A program made the position numbers and the translations under genes. A model generated the notes under the pieces. That model was not told where the DNA came from, made no database searches, and saw only the letters and a list, made by a program, of their open reading frames with translations. A stretch of 45,751 nt of DNA. Origin: Amphimedon queenslandica. Its lineage: Eukaryota; Porifera; Demospongiae; Haplosclerida; Niphatidae. Shown piece by piece: positions 1-12,000 of this stretch. Position 1 is the stretch's first letter, and the number at the start of each line of letters is the position of its first letter. The stretch covers positions 15,574-61,324 of the forward strand of contig NW_003546331.1 in NCBI RefSeq assembly GCF_000090795.2, read 5' to 3'.

Positions 1-1779
1 TAATAGCCTGACTACCAACAAGACTATACTCATCATTACAGCTATAAACCACCTCAGCTCCATATGTGAATACATCACCAAACCTTTCTCCATTAGTGGG
101 TGTACCTGGATCACTACAGTTAACTATAATACAAGAAGGCATCATATTACTCCATGTACCATTAGATAGGCAGGTAATTGAGCTTTCTCCTGTTAGATTG
201 TACCCAGTGTTACAAGTGTATGATAAAACTGAATTGTAGTTAAAAGTATCACCAGCTCTCTGCCCATTAGAGAGATCACCAGGATCAATACAATCAGGAT
301 AGCAATAAGGAACTGAACCATTCCATGAACCAGTAGATAAGCATGACAGAGTATCAGCTCCTGATATAGAGTATCCACTAATACACTGATAAGATACTAC
401 TGAGCTATAAGTATATACACTGCTGCTCTTGTTTCCATTGGCAGGTGTACCAGGATCACCACAATTAACTGGAGGACAGGAAGGTACTGGTGAACTCCAC
501 AGGCCGGTAGCTAAGCAAGTAATAGAGGCAGCTCCTGTTAAACTATATCCAGTATTGCAACTGTAAGAAACTGTTGAATTGAAATAGAAATTCACTCCAG
601 TCCTTTCTCCATTGTTGGGTGTACCAGGATCAGTGCAATTAATTATTGGACAGTTTGGTAGTGTATTGTTCCAATTACCATTAGCTGTACATTCAATAGA
701 TGAGTCACCTGATAGTTGATATCCTTCATTACATTGATACTGTACTGTAGACTGATAAGTAAATACATTATCATTAGTATATCCATTAGCTGGTTCACCA
801 GGATTACCACAGTTTACTAATGAACAAGATGGAGTTGGTGAAGACCATGATGCATTCAGTAGACATGATATAATATCATTTCCATTAATATTATATCCAG
901 TACTACAGTTGTATTGGACTCTAGCTCCATACTGTATATCACCATCTAATTGAGAGTACATAGCATTACTAACAGTAGGTGGAGTATTACAGTTGACTAT
1001 ATCTGAAATAGAAAATGACTTTATTAAAATAGTAACTTAAGTCTTTGGCTTACTAATATCAGCTTCAGCATGTATCACATTAGTAGATACTTGGTTGCTT
1101 CCAGTACAAGTAAGTATTGTAGTGCTAGATGATGCTGTTGTAACACAAGCACCAATAGGCACACCATTGATATCAGTTTCGCCTGGTTTGTTTCCAATGA
1201 CTGGTAATGGATTAGTATTGTCTAGATATACTCCTATAATACTTCCTTTACGCACACCAACTACTGGACTGATTGAAAATGTCCTAGCTATTAAGGCTCT
1301 TTTTCTACGTCGTTCTACATTACATCACAAATGTTAGTAACACTGTGCACTTACTATTGTTATGAGTATATGTGGATTGCTTTGTTGTAAATGAATCCTA
1401 TAACAGCACAATAGCAGTGTAAGTCTAGATCAAAATACATTGTAATTATAAATCTACAGCTTACAATTTCATAAGTTGTTGAATTGATTGGTCGCCATAC
1501 AGCAAGAGTAATGCGATAAGTTGTATCTTCACTCAAACTGTTATCATAAAAATCTACTTCATAACTGTTAATAGATCCTGAACATGTTGCTGGTACAGCA
1601 ACATTGAGATACCACCTCCCTCCAATGTTACTGACATAATCCACAGACTGGTAAACATCTCCTACTTTACAAGCTTGCAAGGTATCTAACAGAGCAAAAC
1701 TTAGAAGTTAACAAATAGATTCTTAATTAGATCTACCAGGTAAAAGGGTGACAAAAAGTAGAGCAAAAAGTGCAAGCAT
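1..1779 (-). CDS. Sushi/CCP-repeat secreted or membrane protein, 5' part (partial at left edge)
   Basis: Five exons join in phase: 1779-1737, 1685-1465, 1397-1355, 1314-1054 and 1002 to beyond base 1. Exon 1 encodes a signal peptide (MLALFALLFVTLLPG). Exons 2-4 encode a unique N-terminal region of about 190 residues that I do not recognise. It contains a RRRKR basic stretch at the junction of the 43-bp exon 3 and exon 4, a candidate furin site. Exon 5 is open to the left edge and encodes five complete CCP (sushi) repeats and part of a sixth. Each has four cysteines and the typical NCxDPGTPxNG start, xYSCNTGY middle and GxW..PxC end. CCP chains mediate protein binding at cell surfaces or in extracellular matrix, but the ligand is unknown. 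No TM segment is seen in the window, so anchoring is undecided. The ATG at 1779-1777 is chosen because it begins the signal peptide. Confidence 0.85.
1355..1397 (-). other. 43-bp microexon of the sushi gene
   Basis: The segment is flanked by TATAG on its 5' side and GTAAGT on its 3' side (gene strand). Without it, exon 2 (ending phase 0) cannot join exon 4, because the joined frame hits TAA almost at once. With it the frame is open and encodes DSFTTKQSTYTHNN before the RRRKR site. This is direct phase evidence for a small exon that gene finders may miss. Confidence 0.75.
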
Positions 1780-1961
1780 CTTCACCGAGCTGAGGTAGGA
1801 GGGGATAAGGATGATAAACATATTCATAACACTGCATTATTTAAAGTTTATAAAAGGCTATAATTTTCTTCAAAACAATGCAGAACTATGTATATCAGCA
1901 AAAGTATGTATGCATAAAAAGGCCTATCCTATTAAACAGATAAATAAATGAGATAAAAAGT
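1780..1961. promoter_or_regulatory. Short spacer between cadherin stop and sushi-gene ATG, with TATA-like box
   Basis: Only 182 bp separate the cadherin stop codon from the next gene's start on the same strand. A TATAAA on the minus strand at 1852-1847 lies about 70 bp upstream of the sushi-gene ATG and could be its TATA box. No canonical AATAAA for the cadherin transcript is obvious. The 3' UTR of one gene and the promoter of the next must share this space. Confidence 0.3.
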
Positions 1962-3055
1962 TTAATATAAAGTATCAGATTGTCCAATAGGCACTTCAGC
2001 TTCACTGATCTTGGCAACATCATCAGGTGAAAGAGGTACCAACTCGTCCATCTCAACGGACTCCGTTCCCAGCACTGAAGTCCCAATGGCTCTACCTCCT
2101 CCTCCTCCTCCTCCTCCTCCAAGATCAGTAGCTTCTTTGTGATAGACCGGATTACTGAAATCAGTCTCATACGGATCAGTAGAGTACAATGGATTACTCT
2201 CCTTTATTGGAGGCAGGTCTTGATCATCATCTGATGAATCATCTTGGAACAACTATTAAAATAATGGTTATAATAAAAGTGGCTTTAAAAGTACAATACA
2301 TTATTATCAATAGGTTCTTCTTGGGTTTGTTTGATGCTTAAACTGTAATACATGTAACTATATGTAGATAGCATGCAATATGAAAAGAAGTAGCCAGAAC
2401 AAAGCTCCAAATTATACCAAAAGTAAATTATATTTTGACTATTTCATTTGGTTACCGGTTTCTGTAATCCTGGTTTAGGTAATCCAAGCCAACTCGTTTT
2501 CTCAATGGTTTTCTTAACTCTTTTCTTTCCTCCTCTCTGTGTCTCCTGTAGCTCAATTTCAACTGTCCTTTCGTACTGCATGGCACGTCCAGTCTCAGGG
2601 TCAATAACCCCACCATGCATTCTCTCTGTGTATAAAGACAAGGAAGCAATCAACAGTAAAGAGTATTATCATAGTTATTATAGACACAGTAACTCAAAAA
2701 TTATGATAAATAGTGTAATTATGCAAGATTAAAATTTTAGAGTATCATAACTGACCATGATGTCCAGACTCATTCAATATATTAGGGTTAGGAAGAAGAG
2801 CAGATTCTTTATGTTTGCTGCGTCTATTTTCCTCACGCATTCTACAAAAAATAATCATAATAAAATTTTGCAACATAATTTTTTATTGTTTCATTACTTT
2901 TTGAGTCGTTTCCAAAGCAGTCCAACAATAAGTAGCAGTAGAGATATGATGATGACAGAATTGAGAACAATGATAACAGCCACAGCCCAAGCCGGTATCT
3001 GCCTGTCAATTATAACTGTTGGAGTTGCTGGCGGAGGCTTGTTACTTATAATAGT
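1962..3055 (-). other. TM helix and cytoplasmic tail exons of the giant cadherin
   Basis: Exon 3055-2898 encodes the TM helix (IPAWAVAVIIVLNSVIIISL then LLLLIVGLLW) followed by KRLKK. Three more exons encode a tail of about 185 residues: a basic and acidic segment (MREENRRSKHKES), a charged helix-like segment (TVEIELQETQRGGKKRVKKT), an acidic stretch (DDSSDDDQD), two NPxY motifs (NPLY, NPVY), a nine-glycine run, and a C-terminal SDTLY. No clear beta-catenin-binding motif is seen. Confidence 0.8.
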
Positions 3056-6000
3056 CTGAAAGGAGAGAGTAAGAGAAAGGGTAGCTTGATAGTTGCAGTC
3101 GGCAAAAACTCAAAATATTGTAAAAAGTGGGGGTTTATTTTTGGAAAAACCATGGGCTATAGCCTTGGGTATTTTTCAAAAATTGGCTCATTTTCAAAAA
3201 TGCTCATAACTTGAAAATTATTTGTCGGAAACAGTTCAAACTTTCTACATAGCATAAGGACATCAATATGTATTAGAAAACGTAATAAAAATTGGACGTG
3301 ATTTCGGAGCCAATTTTCAGAAAAACCATGGGCTATAGCCTTGGGTATTTTCAAAAAATGGCTCATTTTAAAAATTGCTCATAACTTTAAAAATATTTAT
3401 TGGAATCAGCTCAAACTTTCTGCATGGCTTGAGAATATGTAATACACATCATTCATTTAGTGAAAAGTAATAATATACTACCTCATAGTCAATGTTAAAT
3501 CCAGCTTGTAGCAACAGATCTCTCTGCTGGGAATCAAGTTGAGAGAAAAGGTCAACTAGCGTATCAGGATCGAGTACCCGTCCATTCTCAGTAGCATACA
3601 AGTCAACCACAAAATTACTAAAAATAATAAATGAATAATAACTCCCTCTAATTTGATTCTTTTTCTCTATTTCTTTCACTCTCTCCCTCTCTCCATCCTT
3701 ACTTATCACCACTGGGTCTAATAGCAGCTACTTCAACTGTGACTCCCAGTAAATCACTGATTAACTGAGCGAATAAATTGGCATTAAAATCATCAATAGA
3801 TCCAGAAAACGTTACAGACACAGTGTCATAGAAACGATACACTTCAATAAAGAGAGAGCAGAAAGCAGTTAGGTTGCCTCCATCTCGAGCAATGATGGAC
3901 AGAGAGTAATTACGAGAGGACAGAAGTCTAATTTAAAGACAAAAAATAAAGGAGAGAATTTATAAAAAAGCACTTATATTTGAATATCACTTGCATGCAT
4001 AAATAATCAAAGCAAAGCTAAGAATCTTTTTACTGCTCACCTGTCATTAGTAATACTACCAGTGGCTGGATTAATGCTGAAGCTGTCCTCATGATTGCCC
4101 AGCTCATAAGTGATGAGTGCATTATTGCCAATGTCAGCATCAGAGGCTTGATATGTGGTCAATAGTGTGTTTGGCTGAGTGTCATTGAGGACCTGGAGTG
4201 CAGCCAGTGATGATGGACAAACTGGAGGATTGTCATTGATATCAGTGACATAAATAGTCAACTAGAGAGAGAGAAAGGGAGAATTAATATATAAATATAA
4301 TAAAAGCTATTATAAAAACGAATAGGATAATCTAAAATAAATTTTAAATAACTTACAGTAAAGACACTGACAGGTGACACAGGAGGGCATGTGGTATTAA
4401 CAACAGGACCGGGAGTAGTAGTAGGAGAAGGAGGAGTAGTAGGATCATCACCACTACCTAACTCATCACCACTACCACTACCACTAACAAGAGAAGGTGG
4501 TGGAGTTGTAGTACTTGGAGGACTGGTAGCTGTAGGTTGTGTTGGTGGTTGTTGTAAGCATTCTCTTTGACGACGCTGTACAGCATCAGTAGCTTCAACT
4601 TCAATGACATACGTATCATTAGTCTCTCTGTCTAATGGACGAGTTAGTTTCACTGATCCTAATGTCACATCAACCGTAAACAGACCATCGTAAGGATCAT
4701 TCCTTATGCTATACTGTATGTCATCATTGTGTATATTAATGACATCTTCATCGATGGCCTCCAATATAGCAATGGTGGAGCCGATTGGAGTATTTTCAGA
4801 TACGGACACGTTCCCAGAATCAGGTGAGAAGAAAGGTCTAAACTGGTCAAACTCAACACTGACAGTTATAAATTCAGTCATTAGAGGGCCAGAGCAACCA
4901 ACCCAAGTTACATTGAGATCAACTACTCCCTCACTAACTCCGACTATCTTGTTACCAGACACACTGACAACAGATGAGTTTGATGACTCTATTAGTATCT
5001 CATTGGGGTCAGTCAATAAGAGACGACGCCCGTCAGAGAGTACAACAGAGACAGTGACCTCTGTCTCCTCTTGTAGATAGAATAATCCGGGTAATACCTG
5101 TAGGGTTACAAAACTAGGTGACAATCTTGAGTCGTAGCTGTAAGATGTTAGCAGACGAACTGATGCAACGATTGGGTCAAGACGAAGGTATCTAAGAGGC
5201 GTGGTTTGAGTAGTGTGGATTATCTTAGAGTCCCAGAGACTGGAGGAGCCGTAGTGAGGCAGGGATACATTGACTAGTCCTGGAGCGGTGGGTTGAATGA
5301 TACCCAGTGTAGTGTTGAAATTGATAATAGAAGTATTATCGTTAAATTGAATCTAGAGAGAGAAGAGAAAAGAAAAAGATAAGAATAAAACATTTAGTCA
5401 TAAAAAATTGTGTTGTAAGTAGTTCCAAACTTTAATATTTACCTTGGGTAGTATTCTGTCGGTAATATCAGCAGTAAATGTATTTGTTCCATCACTGAAT
5501 GTGGAGTATACACTAATACGACTGGTCTGATATGATTCTGGTGATAAAGTACAGTTACTGCCATGCTGCCATCCTTCAACTGGTGTCAACTCATCATCAC
5601 TAACCTCAATATAAACCTATTGAAACAAATAGAAGCATCTTAAAATTGTATTACAATATCCATGCATAAAAGAATTAATACAGTAGGATAATGATTCTTA
5701 CATTAACTGGTTCCCATACATAAAGTGACACAGTACTAGTCAGTACTTGGAGACGAGCTGAAGGAGGTACAGCTGGGTTTGGACTAATTTGTACTTTGAA
5801 TGAACCAGATCCACCAGTATCACTAGTAGATATACTAGTACAATCCAAGGACACACCAGCTAAATTACAAACAACATCAGCCATTGGATTTAATAATTCT
5901 TGACCAGGAACAGTGTTAGGTGCCAATGGGGTAGTGTATAGATCATTATGGAATACTGTGTAGTATGGTCTAGTGGTAGAGGTAGATCCATCAAGTGTAG

Positions 6001-9000
6001 CCATATTAATAATATCAGATTGAAGGGAGCTGACTAATACGTAATACAATCTTCTTGGTACCACTTGAATAGCAACCTAAAGAGAAATTATTCAATATCT
6101 ACAGTATGCTAACATGATCTTACTGAATCAGTTGTTGAGCTGCCAACAGGGGTTCCAGAAATACTTCTTTGAATGCTACAGGAATGAAATAAAATGATTA
6201 AAATCATCAATGCATTTACTAATCATTCATTTCCTTACTTGTTGACAAATACCATGAAGTTATTACTACTACTGGATGGTGCTTGAACAATGATGTCAAT
6301 TAGCTTAACATTAACTTCATTTGAAGGTAGTGTGCTCGATACATCACAATCCAAATGAGCTAATCCTTGACTAATACCTATGGGACAAACAAAGTATGCT
6401 CATACAATACTAAAGAATATAAAGATACAAGCAATATACATGTAGAAATACACATATATATCTAGTGCAGGAAATTTTTAATGCTGTTTAAAAACTGACC
6501 ACAATTAAAAAATCCTAAAGCTACCCCAATAAAATACAAAATAATATTGTGCATAATGACTTACTGCAAGAGAAGTAAGGTGCAGGTAGGTATCCATCAA
6601 TTCCAATAGCTCCACTACTAGTAAGAACATCAGCTGATACTCTGGTATAATAGTTAGTATCATATGATGGAGACTTGACGTATACAGACACTACAAATGT
6701 GTTAGTAGTATATACAGTGTGGGATGGTGGAACCAGTCTAGTACTAGTAGAACTCATGAATGAAGGCTCATATACTGGTGATGCTTCAACAGGCAATGAA
6801 CCAATGAAGGCTCCATTATCAGTAGCTGATGCTGCATTGACATACACACTGATTCTATGATTATTACTGGTAGCAGGCCTCTGGAACCATTCGTCAGGTA
6901 ACTGTACTCTAGCTACACAGTATCCTAGATCTGTTGTAGTACAGAATCCAGTGGGATTAGTGTTAGAGAGAGTAGCTAGAGAACTAAATGGAACCACTTG
7001 TACTCTTAGCAATGTTGGACCTGCAGTTATGTTTCTATGATCGTAAGCTCTTGCTATAACAGTCACATATCTTGCTGTGTGTGCTACTGTAGAATGGACC
7101 AGGTCTCCCTCAAAAACTACAGCCTCAGCTCCACTGTTTATGAGATCAGCATTTTCAAAATCACGAGAGAAAGCTGTTCCAATGCGTCCACTAACTCTAA
7201 CACTGGTGCCCTGTTCCTCACCAAATAAGTAGCCCACTTCTTGCTTATATGAAGAAGGTGATTCTCTTACTAGTTCCTGTAGCACAAATCCTTTACCAGA
7301 AGCACCAAAAGCTATCACTTGTCCTTCAATGACAGTTATTACTACATCAGTAGTGTTTGATAATGAAGGATCTCCTTTATCTGTAGCAATCACTTTGACA
7401 GTGCGTGGTGTACCATTCTCAACTACTAGCTTCTGACTAACAGTCAGTTGTCCTGTCACTGTATTGATATCAAAGTAAAATGAGGGCTCTCCATTCTCCA
7501 TTACTGTATACTCAATCTCTGAGTTCGAGCCAATATCAGCATCAGTAGCATTGATGATGGTAATGTTAGTCCCTATTGATAGATCATCCTCTAGTATAAA
7601 CTGTCTCTGAGATGGTACAAAGACAGGATGATTATCATTCACATCAGTGATTATGATAGTAATGGAGGCAGTGGTACTTCTTGGTGTTGTACCATTGTCA
7701 GTAGCATTGATGATAAGATTGTATTTAGGGACACTTTCTCTATCAAGATGTTCGTTAACCATAATGTAGCCATCCTCTGTGACATCAAAAACATCAGAAG
7801 GATAAAGCTCTAATGAAACTGTTCCATTCTCTCCAAAATCTCTATCAGTGACATTAATGAAAGCTGTAGTTATCAGAACAAAGGTATCAGTGTCATTATA
7901 GACATCTTCAGCTATATAGAATGTGTAAGGGGCATTGTGGAAGACTGGGCTATTATCATTAATATCTTCAACCATAACAGTCACTACAGTAGTACCAGTT
8001 AAAGGATCTGCTCCATTATCTATAGCCAGGACTATTAGCTCGTGTGTTGGTACCTGCTCTCTGTCCAGTGATTTATCTAATGTAATGACACCATGGACAG
8101 GATCAATCTTGAACGACGAGTTAAAGTTAGACGAAGGATTTATAGAATAATTGAATTGATTGTTAGGGGATGAGGAGTCATCATCAGAAGCAGATACAGT
8201 AGCAACAGAACTGCCAACAGGACTAGCTTCAGACACAGATGCAATGTAGTTAGACTCTGTAAACATAGGAGCATAGTCATTGACATCTGATATTGATATG
8301 AGGACAGTGGCAGTTAGTGATGGGGTATCTTGAGGGAAACTTCCAATTACAGTGAGGTTATATGAAGTGCTGCCAGAATCATAATCTAATGGCTCAATGA
8401 TCTGAAGGCTGCCTAATATAGAGTTGCTTATTACGAAAGGAGTATCTGTTGTTTCTAAGGTATAGCTTAGATCACCGTCAGTAGGGAAAGTGGATTTGAC
8501 AGCTGTGATGAAGAAGAATGTTTGATTGAGAGTGTAGTTCTCTGGAAGGGGATCAGGTACTGTTATGATGGAGCCATCAAATTGACAGTAATCAGACCTT
8601 AGGTTATTTGTGAAATCTTGTAATGAATGAAGGACATTAGCTTGACCCAGATCAACATTATGAAGAGTAGCACCTTCACTTGATGATAAATTGAACTGTG
8701 TTAGACCTTGAGAGGAGACTACTACTGATGGGGAGCCGGTAAACAAGGCAGTACGAAGTGGAGAAGTACCAGACAACTCATCAGCAGTTAGTATGAATAC
8801 TGAGAGACCAATATCACCTTGAATGTAACTAATGGGAGTGAGCAATGAGGCCCTGTATGTTGTATTATCAGTAGTAGTGCCTTCAAATAGTCCAGTACTA
8901 GCAGACACACCAGACTCATAGCCTAGGGTAGCTTCAGTCACATTCATCATATTACTAAAACCAGTTGCACTGTCAGATACTAGGAAGAACACATATACTG

Positions 9001-12000
9001 ATGATGATGAGGTCGGGTGTATGGTGGCAGAGAGAGTGAGGACACAGTCGCCTTTTGACACTGGATTAACTACAGGCAAAGCTGTCAAGAATGGCACCAA
9101 TCCTGTGGTAGCCCTCATCAAGTACAGGAGATCATATACATTGGATACCTGATCAAAAGTGAGGTCTTTGGGAGCGCTGGGTAGTTTACCAACCAAACTA
9201 TAGGTCATGTTAAGTATATCTTCAACACTTAGAGTATGATCATCATTGATATCACCAAATGTATGAGAGCCATGAGAAGAACGTTTGACTATACTCCTCT
9301 TGCCAACAGGAGCTGGATCGACTTTCACTGGTAGGCTGAATGCATTGGTAGCAGCAAAATCAGTGAAAGCGTCATCAAGTATAATGAAGTTAGTTATGTC
9401 AATGTTTGTCTCCCCATCTCCAATAGCTTCCCATGCTATTGATGCTATTACTGGTACATTATCAGTAGTACTGATAGATGAACTCACTACCTTAATGACT
9501 CCTTCAGGTGATCTTGTACGATGAGCTGAGAAAGCTCTTACACTTGGGCTCACAGACAATACTCTGATTATTTCAGGATCATAAGAAATTAAGATCTCAT
9601 ATGCAGTGAACGATCGGCCAGCATGATTAAGTCGTATATCAGTTGTAAAGTTAGCACCAACTTGTACAGGAGGCTGTGGTATCCCTAACTCTGTACCAAT
9701 ATCCAGTTCTCCAGGTGAGACTGGCTGTACATTAGCAATGAATGATGTTGAGGCACTGGTATTGCCTCTACTGGCAGTCAGTGTACAGGAAGTGTGATAA
9801 TTCTCTTTAACGACGAGTTGATCACCGACTCTCATAGCAACAGAGTCTGGGGTTATACTGAATGTGAATGGGCTAAGGTTAACGGTGGTCAGGTTAAGTC
9901 CATCACTTAATTCAGCTCCTACTGTTATTGCTCTGTTGTTTGTGTCATCTTCATTAGAGAGACTGAGAGACATAGAGAGGATTGAGGCTGGTTCATTACT
10001 GATAGTAACAAGTACTGAGTCAGAGAAAGAATGTGCTATTATGGTAATGGTCCTATCACCAAAACCAACACCATATATAGAAATAAGACCAGAACTAAGA
10101 TTAATATCAATATTGTCTGGAGCCATTTTAAATCCCCATCCGCTAATATCATCTTCACTAGTTCCATCAGAAAGGTCAGCATTAACAACAATACGTGCTT
10201 CCTCCCATACTCCAGAGTCTTCAATCTGTCTCAGTGTAACATTCTTACTCAATACTGGTGAGTCAATATTATTATAGTGAATGAATACGTCAATGCCTAC
10301 AATCCTAACTACAGTAATGTTAGCAGTATCAGAGACAGTAAGTGAGCCATCAGTAAATGAAGCAGTGATGGATCCCAGTGTCTCACTGCTATCTGCTGCT
10401 GTTATAGTCTTTGTAGTAGTATCAATAGTGATGGAGCCAGTAGCAGTGACTATACTATTATCAGTGACATCAAGTGTTGTATCATCACTGAAAGTAGCCA
10501 CTACAGTATATGTTGCCGATTGTTGTATGTCAAGAGTACTGTTAGTTGTAAGTCTTGATGCATCAACTTGTATTTCAAGGGATGATAGATCAGGTGAGTT
10601 AACACTGATTGATTCAGTAGTTCTGATTGTTCCAGAGCTGCAAGATGATGGTGTCCAGCTAATAGTAACCTCAGCATTCCCTTTATTAACAGTACGGAAT
10701 TGATCAGCTCTAGTAACATTAACAGCACTGTCAGTAGAGGAGATATTTAGTGATGGTAGGTCTAGCCTGGCTCCGTCAGTGAAGTACATATAAGCAGAAA
10801 CAGTAGCTGTTTCATGCAATCGGTTGAGGCCAGCATCACTGTGTGTGGCTGTTGCTCTAATGACAGAATTGGCATCATAAGTATCAGAATCAGTTGTAAT
10901 GCTCAACGAAGTAAAGATGGTTGGATATAGTCTGTATGGTCTTACTGGCTCATCACTAACAGTCACTACAACTGGTGCAAACAAACTACTGTTATCATCA
11001 CTTATAGTAATATTAGTGGTACCAGGTCCTACCCCAACTATTCTTGTATAGTCACTATTGAATGAAGCCACACTTGGATCACTACTTGTTAGTCTTGAAA
11101 GTGTACCAAATACAAGAGGATTACTATACACTCTAACTTCAGGACTTGTGTCTACTCCTGTACTAAACCTTGCATATACTCTTACTTCAGAGCTCTGATA
11201 TTCACTAGAACCACTACAGCCATCATATTCAATGCTATTCAACTCAGTATCACTGATACTGATTCTGATGGACTCGGGATACCAGACACGGACTGGTTGA
11301 GTGTATGTTAGCTGTGTCTCAGTATGTGTGACTGTAATATCAGTTTGATGACTGCCTTGATACTGAGCTGGAGTCAAAACAATATATGAGCAGTTACTAG
11401 CAACATACATAACTTGATTATTTTCAGATACACAGCTAACATCACGTAACCGACTGAACGTATTATTATTATACAGACCAAATACTTCCATTAGCTGATA
11501 ATCATTAATACCAAATGGTGCATAATTGATCATTTCTGCTCCTGTTGTCAACGAAAAAATTGACACTAATGAAGGAGGCTCTATATATACTGTTCCATTG
11601 TCATACGAGAGATTATCCCGATCAATGAAACCAATAGGTTTCTCATATGATAGTGTTCCATACAATGAAGCCAGAGATTTTACTGATCCAAATATGCTAA
11701 TTGATGCAGTAACAGATGAGTCAACGGAGAATGTCAATTGACCAACGAGATTAGTGCCATAATGGGTAGTAGGGTCAGGAGTCAGAGTAGTTTTGATACA
11801 GAGAATAGAAACACTACTGGCAGGCTTTGCTTCAGTTTCACAGGCCCAGTTATCAGTTGTGAAAGACAGCAAAGTGAGTCCAGGAGGTGTATATAGTTCA
11901 AAGTGAAATCCTGTTGCTGTAGTTGAGAACAGGCCACTAATAGATACTGTGAAATTAGTGCCTGGAGACACAGGACCATAAGGGAGCTTAAGATAAAGGT

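Noticed and set aside
2098..2121. GGN-type repeat as a possible frameshift or assembly error
   Set aside because: It encodes a nine-glycine run in frame, and the exon reads through to a sensible stop with conserved-looking motifs on both sides.
3157..3366. Short minus-strand ORF in a cadherin intron
   Set aside because: It lies wholly in the dispersed palindromic repeat.
4850..7325. A separate TMEM132 gene next to a cadherin gene
   Set aside because: The giant exon ends inside module D and the following exons continue it in phase through two cadherins to the TM helix, so it is one gene.
9864..10703. Long plus-strand ORFs opposite the giant exon
   Set aside because: They are antisense shadows of the repetitive Ser/Thr/Val-rich coding sequence, without splice or domain support.
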